Translations under genes and position numbers: made by a program
Assembly (NCBI GenBank): GCA_002238565.1
Contig: MPMP01000012.1
Coordinates: 1 to 64,000 of the forward strand
DNA length: 64,000 nt
DNA from: Albidovulum sp. bin36
GTDB lineage: Bacteria; Pseudomonadota; Alphaproteobacteria; Rhodobacterales; Rhodobacteraceae
Direction of reading: 5' to 3'
In this document: positions 43,696 to 52,407 of the stretch, in pieces
Layout of the letters: each line of letters opens with the position of its first letter
Position numbering within the stretch: the stretch's first letter is position 1
Notes under the pieces: model-generated
Database searches by the model: none
Seen by the model: only the letters and a program-made list of their open reading frames with translations
Told to the model about the DNA's origin: nothing

Positions 43696-45135
43696 CTATC
43701 TCTGCGACATTACGAGATCCGGCAGGAACAGAACGATTTGCGGAAAAAGAATGAGAATGCCGAGCCCGACCAGTTGGCACAGCATGAACGGGAAGCACCC
43801 TCTCACGATGTCGAAGTAGGTTACTCCGGGTGGCGCAATGCCGCGAAGGAAGAACAGTGCGAACCCGAAGGGCGGCGTGAGCCACGAAGTCTGCAGGCAG
43901 ACGACTACGAGAAGCGCAAACCACAGCGGGTCCCAGCCCATCGTTTCAACGATCGGTATGAACACCGGCAGAGTAATGTACAGGATCGGAATCCAGTCGA
44001 GCAGCATGCCGAGCAGGAAAAGGATGGCGAGCATGGCTATTAGGACAACGATTGGCTGGCCGCTAACTCCAAGAATGATGTCGCTGACAACGGGTTTTGC
44101 GCCAATCCCGAGAAACGCGGATGTGAAGGCTAGGACGCCGACAATCAGAAAGCCGATCATTCCAACAGTCTCAATTGTCTCAAGGGCGCTGGCTTTAAGC
44201 ATGGGCCACGTAAGGCGTCGATAAGCGGCGGCAATTGCAAGCGCGCCCAGGGCGCCCGCGGCCGAAGCTTCCGTTGGCGTTGCAATTCCGAATATTATTG
44301 TGCCGACAACCGCGAAAATCAGCCCGAACAGTGGAAGCGCCGAACGGAGGGCGCGCCAGGCGTCGGGCCGATCAGGCTCGGGTGACGCGGGATATAATTC
44401 CACTGCCCCGCCGTCTCCATCGGATCCGCCGGCTAGTGCAGTCCCTGCTGCGGCCATTGCCCCGGACCCGCCTGAACCGCCCAGCGCGATCGGCTGAATC
44501 GCTTTGCCCCGCGACGCGGTCGGTTCCTTTTCAAAGAAAGTAAAGCGGAGGACAACGTAAAGAACAAAGAGCGAGGCGAGCAAAATGCCAGGGAGGTAGG
44601 CTGCGGCGAAAAGCCGCCCGGTCGACAGTCCGGTTTCGGATGCGTAGAAGATGAGCATCACGCTCGGCGGAATCAGTATGCCCAAGGTCCCGCCTGCGCC
44701 AACAGCGCCGAGTGCAACTCCCTTCGGATAGTTTCTGCTCAGCATCGAAGGCAGACACAGCACGCCCGCCGTGATCACCGAAGCGGCTACAATGCCAGTG
44801 CACATGGCAAAGATCGCTCCGAACAGAATAGTCGCCACGACCATGCCGCCCTTGAGCCGCCGAGAAATCATCTCGGTTCCCGCGAACAGGTCCTCCGCCA
44901 GTCCAGATCTTGAGATGATAAATCCCATGAAGACAAACAGGGGCACGGCAACCAACAGGTAGTTGGTCATAACGTCGTAGACGCGCGTGGCGAAAATCGG
45001 AAGAATATGCCATCCCCAGCCGATGACGCCGAAGACGACGCCAACCGTCCCCAGAACGGCGGCAAGATGAGCGCCCGAGAGAATTCCGGCGACTAGCGCG
45101 AGCAGCATGAGCGCGACGAGCAATTCGGAGCCCAT
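43696..45135 (-). CDS. TRAP transporter large permease (DctM)
   Basis: 479 residues with about 12 membrane helices. Typical blocks: ILFGAIFAMCTGIVAASVIT, GTLGILIPPSVMLIFYASET, FGIATPTEASAAGALGALAI, LLGMLLDWIPILYITLPVFI. Unusual: a soluble, Gly/Ala-rich insertion of about 45 residues at roughly 222-265 (ALGGSGGSGAMAAAGTALAG, then GGSDGDGG) between two halves of the protein. It probably forms a flexible cytoplasmic or periplasmic linker. Three bases separate it from the DctQ gene. Part of the operon dctP-dctQ-dctM next to a ROK regulator. Confidence 0.93.
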   Translation of the reverse strand: MGSELLVALMLLALVAGILSGAHLAAVLGTVGVVFGVIGWGWHILPIFATRVYDVMTNYLLVAVPLFVFMGFIISRSGLAEDLFAGTEMISRRLKGGMVVATILFGAIFAMCTGIVAASVITAGVLCLPSMLSRNYPKGVALGAVGAGGTLGILIPPSVMLIFYASETGLSTGRLFAAAYLPGILLASLFVLYVVLRFTFFEKEPTASRGKAIQPIALGGSGGSGAMAAAGTALAGGSDGDGGAVELYPASPEPDRPDAWRALRSALPLFGLIFAVVGTIIFGIATPTEASAAGALGALAIAAAYRRLTWPMLKASALETIETVGMIGFLIVGVLAFTSAFLGIGAKPVVSDIILGVSGQPIVVLIAMLAILFLLGMLLDWIPILYITLPVFIPIVETMGWDPLWFALLVVVCLQTSWLTPPFGFALFFLRGIAPPGVTYFDIVRGCFPFMLCQLVGLGILILFPQIVLFLPDLVMSQR

Positions 45136-45138
45136 CTG

Positions 45139-45645
45139 TTAGTCCGTTTTTATTGCCGCGATCAAATGGCGCAGCATGGAGGCGAGCAATTGAAGAATTA
45201 GAAATAGCGCGGCCAGCGGTATCATAGCTTTCACATGGTAGATGATGGGCTGCCACGGTGTCGTGATGCTGATTTCCCGGAGCTTCCACGAGTTCCAGGC
45301 AAATTCCAGGCCCTGAACGAATATTACGAAAGTGAAAGGCAAAAGGAACAGCAGGTAGGTGATGAAAGTCAGAATTTCCTGCCCGCGCCTAGAAAGGAGA
45401 GCTTCCGGCAGGATTGTAATGCGGACATGTGCGCCGCGTTGCTCGCTGTAGGCCCAGCACAGGGTAATGAGCGCAGCATAGAGCTGCAGCTCAACGTCGA
45501 ATCCCCAGATCAGCGGCGATCCCAGCGCGTTTCTTGCAAAAACATCCGCGCATGTCACGAAGACCAGCGCGATCAGAGGGTAGATCATAATCCGCTGAAT
45601 ACGGCTGATCGCATCTATGAGTTTCAGCAAGAATTCTATTTGCAT
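45139..45645 (-). CDS. TRAP transporter small permease (DctQ)
   Basis: 168 residues with four membrane helices: the DctQ pattern MIYPLIALVFVTCADVFARN, IWGFDVELQLYAALITLCWA, and RGAHVRITILPEALLSRRG. It forms the permease with DctM, which follows after 3 bp. A long hairpin (45704-45731) lies between it and the upstream dctP gene. Confidence 0.92.
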   Translation of the reverse strand: MQIEFLLKLIDAISRIQRIMIYPLIALVFVTCADVFARNALGSPLIWGFDVELQLYAALITLCWAYSEQRGAHVRITILPEALLSRRGQEILTFITYLLFLLPFTFVIFVQGLEFAWNSWKLREISITTPWQPIIYHVKAMIPLAALFLILQLLASMLRHLIAAIKTD

Positions 45646-45703
45646 TCCGCAACCCGGCGAATCAAAGCTAGGCTATCCTGAAACGGACCGCCTAGCAAAG
45701 CGT

Positions 45704-45731
45704 GTCACGGCGGCCAAGCGGCCGCCATGAC
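45704..45731 (-). promoter_or_regulatory. Hairpin between dctP and dctQ
   Basis: Arms GTCACGGCGGCC (45704-45715) and GGCCGCCATGAC (45720-45731) pair over 12 positions with one G-U-type pair and a 4-nt loop. No T-run. It sits 12 bp after the dctP stop and probably protects the dctP message from 3' decay. Confidence 0.7.
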
Positions 45732-45743
45732 AATTTTCCCCGA

Positions 45744-46802
45744 TCAGTTCGGAAACTTGAACAGGAACGGGTATTCGTTGTACCGGCTGCGGAATTCCTG
45801 CTGATCTTCGAAAATCGCCTTGAATTCGGCATTGGCCTCGGAGTAGGCCGCAAGCTGCTCCGGAGCGAGTTCGCGAAGACGTTGCATGTCCTCCGGCGGG
45901 AATGAATAGATTCCCTGCAGTTCCTCGACGATCTTTTTCATGTGCTCGATGTCTAGAGCCTTCGAGTGGAGCGACCATTCCAGACCGACTTCGCGCACCG
46001 CAACGTCCCAAATCGCCTTAAGATCTTCGGGAAGCTTGTCATAGGATTCCATTCGCGTTCCCATGAGCGCCGTCGCGCTAGGCTGCCACCACGCCGGGTA
46101 CAGGAGATAGGGTCCGACCTCGTGCAGTTTTGCGAAATAATTGGTGAAGGGCGTGTCCCATTCCGCGCAATCCACGACGCCGCGCTCCAGGCCGGAATAG
46201 GTTTCCTGGTAGGACAGGGCTAGTGTCTCGACGCCGAGCGCATTGAAGATTGGAATGTGTGGGCCGCCCCCTATTCGAAGCTTCTTGCCTTCAAGATCGG
46301 CCAGCGACGTTACCGGCTCGCGGCAGAACATCCCCATCTCCATACCCTGCGCGACGAAAGGCTCAAGCTTGATGCCATCCTCCCTGCTAAGTTCGCTGAC
46401 CTGCTCCAGCCCGCCTTCCGTATAGTACCACATAAGGATGGCATCTCGATCTTCAAAGCCGAACGGCGTGTGGTTCGACAGGAGCCAGGCGCTGTTGCGC
46501 CCTTCAATCCAGGTGCCGTAGAACATGGCCGCGTCGAAGACGCCTGAAACCATCGAGGGATAGGTTTCCCCTGGCGGAACTATTGCGCCTGCCGGGAACA
46601 CCTCGATCGTCAGGCGGCCGGCGCTCATCGCATCGACCTTTACGGCGAGATCTTCCAACGCCTTGAAAGTCGGGGACTGCTGCGGGTGCGTCGTGCCGAC
46701 TTTCCATGAAAAACTATCGTTCGCCAGCGCGCCGACGGCGCCCAGCAGCCAGAGACCGCTGAAGGCCGTTACGCCCGTCAACCGCAATGATTTTTTTAGC
46801 AT
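45744..46802 (-). CDS. TRAP transporter substrate-binding protein (DctP)
   Basis: 352 residues. Signal peptide (LRLTGVTAFSGLWLLGAVGA, cleaved after ALA near residue 28). The mature protein begins WKVGTTHPQQSPTFKALEDL; LEGKKLRIGGGPHIPIFNAL carries the ligand-binding Arg region; SYQETYSGLERGVVDCAEWD is the typical helix before the second binding motif. I choose ATG 46802, with GGGAGA upstream; the frame is open to 46856. First gene of the dctPQM operon, divergent from the ROK regulator. The neighbouring GH32-like gene suggests a carbohydrate-derived substrate. Confidence 0.92.
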   Translation of the reverse strand: MLKKSLRLTGVTAFSGLWLLGAVGALANDSFSWKVGTTHPQQSPTFKALEDLAVKVDAMSAGRLTIEVFPAGAIVPPGETYPSMVSGVFDAAMFYGTWIEGRNSAWLLSNHTPFGFEDRDAILMWYYTEGGLEQVSELSREDGIKLEPFVAQGMEMGMFCREPVTSLADLEGKKLRIGGGPHIPIFNALGVETLALSYQETYSGLERGVVDCAEWDTPFTNYFAKLHEVGPYLLYPAWWQPSATALMGTRMESYDKLPEDLKAIWDVAVREVGLEWSLHSKALDIEHMKKIVEELQGIYSFPPEDMQRLRELAPEQLAAYSEANAEFKAIFEDQQEFRSRYNEYPFLFKFPN

Positions 46803-46879
46803 TTGTTTCTCCCAAGTTTCTGACGGGGGCGGTCCCCATCGGTTGAACAACAGCACAAGAGTCAGGAGTTGTCAATAAA

Positions 46880-46896
46880 TAACTCTCTGGGAGTTA
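46880..46896. promoter_or_regulatory. Palindrome TAACTC-TCTGG-GAGTTA, likely ROK operator
   Basis: Six-base arms are exact reverse complements. The site lies between the divergent dctP and ROK genes. A closely similar site with the same core CTCTCTGGGAG lies upstream of the GH32 gene at 49986-50002. Two matching sites in front of functionally linked genes support a shared operator. Confidence 0.7.
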
Positions 46897-46933
46897 CTTC
46901 TATGCCCTCCCATTCGAGCAAATATCCTGCTAG

Positions 46934-48211
46934 ATGGCGATTGAGGCCCCCGAGGACAAACAATTGAAGACAAACAGGCGATTTCTGGAGCGTGTTCAAG
47001 AGAGCGACAACGGCGGCATTCGCGAGTACAACGAACGGCTGATTCTGCACGCCATTCGCCAGCATGGAGAAATAGCAAGCGCCGAACTCGTGCGAGAGAC
47101 CGGGCTGAGCGTGCAAAGCATCTCTCGCATTGCGAAACGATTGATCGGACTTGGTCTGATCGAAAAGCGCAATCGCCGCCGCATCAAGGGCAAGGTCGGC
47201 CAGCCATCGGTTCCCCTGTCGCTAAAGGCGGATGGAGCTTACTCGATCGGCGTGAAGATTGGCAGGAAAAGCATGGACATCGTCGCCGTGGATTTCTCGG
47301 GCGCCATCCAGGTGAGCAAGCTGTTCGAGTACGACTTTCCGATGCCTTCGCAAGTAATCGCAGCATCCAACGACGGCATCTCGGATATTCTGGCGAAGCT
47401 GACGAAATCCCAACGCGAACGCGTTGTTGGATTGGGCGTCGTCGCGCCCTATGGATTGCCAGATTGGCACTCCGAGCTAAAGAGCCCTGCGAGCCTAGCC
47501 GAGGAATGGGCGGCGACGGACCTGCGCGAGGCGGTCGCCGCGACGCACGACCTTCCCGTCTGGGAGGAGCACGACGCAAAGGCCGCCTGCCTAGCCGACC
47601 TGCTTTTGCATGGCATCGGCGCGCGACCTAATAACTATCTTTTTTTGTTCCTAGGCACGATCATGAGCGGAGGCGTAGTTCTAGACGGCACCATAGTGCA
47701 CGGACCGCACGGATATGCCGGCGCAATCGGACCGCTGCCGGTTCCCGGGGCTCTGGCTCCCTTGGAACCGGATGCGCGGAATCTTACTGTTCCCCTGCTG
47801 AAAGTCGCGTCGCGGTACGTTCTGAACGAGATGCTCCGCTCCGCGGGCCTCGATTCCGGCAAAGTACTTTCCGGCAAGACTTCCAGCGAGGTCGCCGCCG
47901 TCCGGGATTGGGCCGATTATGCAGCTAGGGCGCTCGCGATCGGAATCCTAAGCGCGATTTCGACCTTCGACTTCGAAGCAGTCGTAATCGACGGCGATCT
48001 TCCCTCCGATCTCCGAAAATACCTTGTAGAACACCTCGACGGGCACCTCGACGAACAGGATTTCACCGGTTTGGTTCGCCCTGAATTGCTTGTTGGCGAT
48101 CTTGGAAATCGCGCTCGCGCTTTGGGCGGAGCCTTGCTGCCATTTTATTCCAACTTTGTCCCCGAGCGCGATCTTCTAGTAAAACCGCGAGCAAGCGGTT
48201 TCGCTGTCTAG
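46934..48211 (+). CDS. ROK-family transcriptional regulator
   Basis: 425 residues. N-terminal winged helix-turn-helix (about 28-85: IREYNERLILHAIRQHGEIA, ELVRETGLSVQSISRIAKRL) followed by a ROK domain (about 95-400: SIGVKIGRKSMDIVAVDFSG, VVGLGVVAPYGLPDW, FLGTIMSGGVVLDGTIVHGP, HGYAGAIG). Proteins of this kind (NagC/Mlc/XylR type) repress sugar-uptake genes and release DNA on sugar binding. ATG 46934 is the first in-frame start. Divergent from dctPQM and convergent with the GH32 gene (4-bp overlap of the ends). Matching palindromes upstream of both make them its likely targets. Confidence 0.9.
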   Translation: MAIEAPEDKQLKTNRRFLERVQESDNGGIREYNERLILHAIRQHGEIASAELVRETGLSVQSISRIAKRLIGLGLIEKRNRRRIKGKVGQPSVPLSLKADGAYSIGVKIGRKSMDIVAVDFSGAIQVSKLFEYDFPMPSQVIAASNDGISDILAKLTKSQRERVVGLGVVAPYGLPDWHSELKSPASLAEEWAATDLREAVAATHDLPVWEEHDAKAACLADLLLHGIGARPNNYLFLFLGTIMSGGVVLDGTIVHGPHGYAGAIGPLPVPGALAPLEPDARNLTVPLLKVASRYVLNEMLRSAGLDSGKVLSGKTSSEVAAVRDWADYAARALAIGILSAISTFDFEAVVIDGDLPSDLRKYLVEHLDGHLDEQDFTGLVRPELLVGDLGNRARALGGALLPFYSNFVPERDLLVKPRASGFAV

Positions 48212-49899
48212 TAAATTCCCCGCATTCTCCACACGTCTAGGAGCGAGACCTCGGCATCCCTGCCGCGCGACAGCAACGAAACGCCCCTGCTATCGTCTCG
48301 TCCGGGGTTGACGCGCACTGACAGGGCCAGCAAACCGTTCGCGAACACTTCAACGACGCTTCGGTCGACGAATACGCGCAGTTCCAAAGCGTCGTCCTCG
48401 TCAAGTCGAACCGGGCCTTGTTCAGGCGGGCGCGCCAAAGCATCCGGCAAAACCGACGAACGGCACGTGTCGATGCAAAGGATGCTGTCGTGAGAGACCT
48501 TGTCCGAAATCGCCGAAGAAATTATGCGGAGCGACCTGATGTCGTCCTTGAACGGCGTTCGATAGATTAATCCGCGCTTGCGGAAGAATACAATGCGCGT
48601 GGTTTCTTCACCGTCCGGGGATCGCAATACGTTCAGCTCGAAGCTCGAGGCCCGGTCCGGCTCAAGCCGAAGCAAGATCTCCAGGCTATCTCCGTCAACG
48701 CCCGGCAAAACGAGTTCCTCGTTCGCAGGCAGCGATATTCCGCCGCTTGCCAAGCGCTCGCCGCGTAGTCCGACCAAGTCGCTCACGGGTTCGATCATCA
48801 ATCTTCCGTCCGGCGACAGCGAAAGCACGCGCGGCAAGGTCATGATTTGGTCCCAGTCGTACAGAATCCGTTCCCGGTTGTCGATCGACTTCTTTTCAGT
48901 TTCCGGCCCTAGGAAGTTCTCAAGGTACCTGTCGCGCTTGATGATCGGCATTGCCGGGTTCATGTTGAAGAGAACGACTACCTTGCCATCGTTCGTTGGA
49001 GCAGCAGTCGGCGCGTGGACGCCTCCGGGAAAGGTCGCGCCGAAATTGAAGACGCCGTGGTCTTCGGCAAGAAATTTTTGGCGATCGGTGTCGTAGTTCC
49101 CTAGAATATACTGCCCGCCGCTCATGTGACTAAAAAACAGCAAGATATGCTTGTCGCCGATAGGCCAGAAATAAGGGCACGCGCCGTCGTCGCCGGGAAT
49201 CGTAAACCTGTCTCCTTCGACGAAGGGATGCAGATATTCCCATTCGATCAGATCACGCGACCGAAACAGGTAATTTTCGGCGAAGTGTCTCCCGTGCTCC
49301 TGAAATTCCCGAATTCCGGCCGACAGGGCATAGTAAAAATCGCCTTCTTTCCAAATGCATGGATCAAAGACTCCGTAGGGACGATCCATGCCATGTTCAG
49401 AATGAAACGGGATAACCGGGCCATTCCCCAGCTTTCGCCAGTTCAGTAGAAGCGGATCGAGCGAAGTCGCAACCATGTTGCCAACTCCGACCCCATGATA
49501 CATTGCGATGGCGCGGTCGCGCTCGACAAGTATCGTGCCGGAATAGCAGTCGCTTTCGGGACCGGGCCCGAGAGTGTAGGGCAGGTCTTGCCAGTGAACC
49601 AGATCGTCGCTCACCGCATGGCCCCAATGGACCCTTTCATCCTCAGGCGGACGCGCCTGAAAGAACAGGTGCCACCGACCCTCCCAAAAGCACAATCCGT
49701 TGGGATCGTTAAGCGTGTTCTCTGGATTGACAAAATGATACAGAGGCCGATACCGGTCGCCGGCTTTGGCAGCGCGAGCCGCCTTCATGCGCTTAACGAC
49801 TTCACTGTCCTCCAACTGACGGGTCTGTTCATCGAAGTCCGAAGAAAACTCCGTTTGCGGGACCTTGGTGCTTGGAAACTTCTCGTATCCCTTCGTCAT
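48208..49899 (-). CDS. GH32-like glycoside hydrolase (beta-fructosidase family)
   Basis: 563 residues, no signal peptide, so cytoplasmic. Residues about 50-345 form the five-bladed propeller; LNDPNG (63-68) carries the nucleophile Asp65, and a C-terminal beta-sandwich ends with LRVFVDRSVVEVFANG, the typical GH32C signature. Two of the three catalytic motifs deviate: the usual RDP reads FDP (178-180), and the usual ECP, whose Glu is the acid/base, reads ACP (240-242, in GDDGACP). So either it uses another residue or it hydrolyses something other than sucrose/fructan. Its promoter carries the same palindrome as the ROK/TRAP region. Start ATG 49899 with GGGAGA upstream. Confidence 0.85.
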   Translation of the reverse strand: MTKGYEKFPSTKVPQTEFSSDFDEQTRQLEDSEVVKRMKAARAAKAGDRYRPLYHFVNPENTLNDPNGLCFWEGRWHLFFQARPPEDERVHWGHAVSDDLVHWQDLPYTLGPGPESDCYSGTILVERDRAIAMYHGVGVGNMVATSLDPLLLNWRKLGNGPVIPFHSEHGMDRPYGVFDPCIWKEGDFYYALSAGIREFQEHGRHFAENYLFRSRDLIEWEYLHPFVEGDRFTIPGDDGACPYFWPIGDKHILLFFSHMSGGQYILGNYDTDRQKFLAEDHGVFNFGATFPGGVHAPTAAPTNDGKVVVLFNMNPAMPIIKRDRYLENFLGPETEKKSIDNRERILYDWDQIMTLPRVLSLSPDGRLMIEPVSDLVGLRGERLASGGISLPANEELVLPGVDGDSLEILLRLEPDRASSFELNVLRSPDGEETTRIVFFRKRGLIYRTPFKDDIRSLRIISSAISDKVSHDSILCIDTCRSSVLPDALARPPEQGPVRLDEDDALELRVFVDRSVVEVFANGLLALSVRVNPGRDDSRGVSLLSRGRDAEVSLLDVWRMRGIY

Positions 49900-50801
49900 G
49901 CTGATCTCCCGAGACCTTTAGAAATAATCGATATCAACGATTGCCGACGCTGCACTATAACATCGCAGCCGTGCAATCTCAATAATATCTCTCTGGGAGG
50001 TATTAATCTGGCGATTCGGCAGAAGCGTTGTCTTGCGGCATGCTCGGCCAGGCCGATTAGCCGATGAAGGCCCTCTCGCTGCAAATTATTCCCGTTCGCG
50101 CCCGAACTGCCATATTGAATTCGTCGAACATGCCGAGAGTCCGATTCGAAATCAGGGCCCTATAGCCATGCAATTAGCCTATAGGATTTTCGGATTGCGG
50201 AGATGAGCGGCCGAGCCGAATTCCTCTCCGCAAGATCCGCCATGCTCGATGAAGGCGATTCGGCGATTCGCCGATAATCTTGAAAATTCGCTCGACGGAG
50301 CCTCGAGTCGGTTTATCTCAAGGCAGTCCCCGAATCCCCCGCCCCGAGCTGGCGAAGAACTGGCTTGGGCGCGCCCGCACATTCCCGATGCCGAGATCGG
50401 TTGTCGATCGTCGACCCGCGAACCGCCGGCCGAGTTCCGAATCTAGAAACCGGCCTCGCCCGGCCAATCGCTCGATTCCGACCGACGAAGCAGTATAGTC
50501 ATGATGGCGCTATGCTCCTCGCCCGATCGCTCATGCTCGGGTCGGGAGCAGGCGGCCCCCTACTCCGACCCTGCTTTGCTTCGGCCCGCGATCCTCAACT
50601 CGATCAAAATGCGCGTTGCGCCGCATCAAAGTTCGGGATTGACCGGATTGCTTTCCCCGAAGCGGAATCCTGTTGCTTTTCAAGCGTAACTGAACAATAT
50701 GCCAGCCTGCGAAATTTCCGGTGGAAATTCGTTGAAACCACTGGATTAAAGCATCAATGGCGTCCTTGAAGCCATTGCAAGCACTGCTCGGGATGGGAAG
50801 C
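49900..50801. other. Intergenic region between divergent GH32 and double-SnoaL genes
   Basis: About 900 bp. Contains the operator-like palindrome at 49986-50002. No gene or RNA is recognised in the rest; short frames here lack family resemblance. Confidence 0.45.
49986..50002. promoter_or_regulatory. Palindrome upstream of the GH32 gene, likely ROK operator
   Basis: TATCTC-TCTGG-GAGGTA: arms match with one mismatch, and the core CTCTCTGGGAG is identical to the site at 46880-46896. An AT-rich flank on both sides is also shared (AATAA on the left of both). It lies 87 bp before the GH32 start, a sensible position for a repressor site. Confidence 0.7.
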
Positions 50802-51803
50802 ATGGCCGACTTTCAGCAAAACAAGAAGCTCGTTCTGGATTACTACGCAGAACTAGACGCCGCATCGCCGAACGATCTTGCCGCGACGATCGAAGCGTAT
50901 GCCGGAAAGAACTATTTTTGGCGCGGCCTGCATCCCTTTAACGAGATATCCGATCCGCAGGAGGTCGCCGAGAGGTTTTGGAAGCCTTTTCGAAAGGCGT
51001 TCACCTCAATCCAGAGACGGCCCGACGTTTTTATGGCCGGGAACAACGTTATCGAGGATGTCGGCGGCACTTGGGTCTGCTGCATGGGCCACATGCTCGG
51101 TCTATTCGACGAGGACTGGCTCGGAATCCCTTCGACCGGAAAGATGGCCTTTCTGAGATTCGTCGAATTCCACAAAATAGATTCCGGGATTATCGAACAG
51201 ACCGCCTTGTTCTTTGACATCCCGAGCGTAATGCGCCAAGCAGGCGTAAATCCCTTCCCCGCGGAAACAGGCGCCTGGTTCCTGACGCCCGGCCCGAAAA
51301 CCCACGACGGCCTACTCTACGACGAACAGGATCCCGACGAGACGGGGAAGACGATGGATTTGATCCATCGCATGATCGACGACTTGACGTCTTCCGGAAT
51401 GGAATCCCCGAAAAACGAATTGGCGGCAACCTGGCATCAGGACATGATCTGGTTCGGACCGACCGGTATCGGCGCCGCCTATACGATCCCGCGCTATCAG
51501 GAGCAACATCAGGGGCCGTTCAGGTCCGGATTGGACGAAATCGTATTCAATGGCCACAAATGCCGGTTTTCGGAAGGAAATTACGGTGGATTTTTCGGCT
51601 GGCCCAATCTGACGATGAAGCCATCCGGCGGATTCATGGGGTTTCCGGCGACCGCCGGAACTGCGGATATGCGCGTCGTGGACATTTACAGAAGGGATGG
51701 CGACTTCCTAGCCGAAAACTGGATCTTCATCGACCTGCTGTACTTTTACTATCAGCAAGGCGTCGACATCCTTGCCCGAATGAAAAGCATCTGCAGAACC
51801 TGA
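50802..51803 (+). CDS. Double SnoaL-like (NTF2-fold) protein
   Basis: 333 residues with two SnoaL domains. Domain 1 (about 5-165): KKLVLDYYAELDAASPNDLA, ENYFWRG-like YFWRGLHPFNEI, and GKMAFLRFVEFHKIDSG. Domain 2 (about 185-330): MDLIHRMIDDLTSSGMESPK, WHQDMIWFGPTGIGAAYTIP, GFMGFPATAGTADMRVVDIY. The MIWFGP motif matches MIWHGP in the single-domain relative at 37711-38154. ATG 50802 has GGGAAG upstream; ATG 50757 is also possible. Monocistronic. Third member of this family in the window. Function unknown; probably an isomerase or hydratase in a catabolic route. Confidence 0.8.
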   Translation: MADFQQNKKLVLDYYAELDAASPNDLAATIEAYAGKNYFWRGLHPFNEISDPQEVAERFWKPFRKAFTSIQRRPDVFMAGNNVIEDVGGTWVCCMGHMLGLFDEDWLGIPSTGKMAFLRFVEFHKIDSGIIEQTALFFDIPSVMRQAGVNPFPAETGAWFLTPGPKTHDGLLYDEQDPDETGKTMDLIHRMIDDLTSSGMESPKNELAATWHQDMIWFGPTGIGAAYTIPRYQEQHQGPFRSGLDEIVFNGHKCRFSEGNYGGFFGWPNLTMKPSGGFMGFPATAGTADMRVVDIYRRDGDFLAENWIFIDLLYFYYQQGVDILARMKSICRT

Positions 51804-52407
51804 ATCGAACTGCGGCAACAGGCCCCGCGCTCAGCGGCCGCCGCCTTCGGCTTGCCGATCAAGGAAATGCCAAGCACTAGGTCGGCCATTGCTCGCCTGC
51901 GCGAAGACCGATTGCCGGGACGGCTGCTATTGATACGCCGTCTCGACCCATCGACTAACATGATTGCTCGCCAATCGGCAGGAGCCGGAGTTCGCTATCG
52001 CTTCAAATAGCATGGGCGGCAGCCGTAGGCCGCTCCCGTGTCGGATCGCAATGCTTCGCATTGGAAGTCGTAGCCCGGCAAGTCCGCTGAGAACATCAAA
52101 TTCGAAAAACAATCGATTTCGGATCCGCGAATTCTGGATTCCGCGCATTTTACTCTGTCGTTGACAGAGGGAAGCAAGACGTTCGGCCGGAGGCGCCGGC
52201 GGGAACTTCGCCTTGCGCGAGAAATTAGTTCGCAATCGGGAAATTGCCTAAATTTTCTTGCGCCTTTCAAGGATTGCCGCTGCTCCGGCGGCATTGCCGT
52301 TTTTCTCGGCGCATTCGATCCACCTGCATGCTGCCGGCTTGCTCCGGCGGATGCCATGCCGGCGCGACCGCCCCTAGTCGGAATTCCGATGCATTGGAGC
52401 CTTGGAC
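51804..52407. other. Intergenic region, about 600 bp
   Basis: Between convergent SnoaL and DMT-transporter genes. No gene recognised; sequence is rich in short inverted repeats of CCGGC type but shows no clear terminator. Confidence 0.4.
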
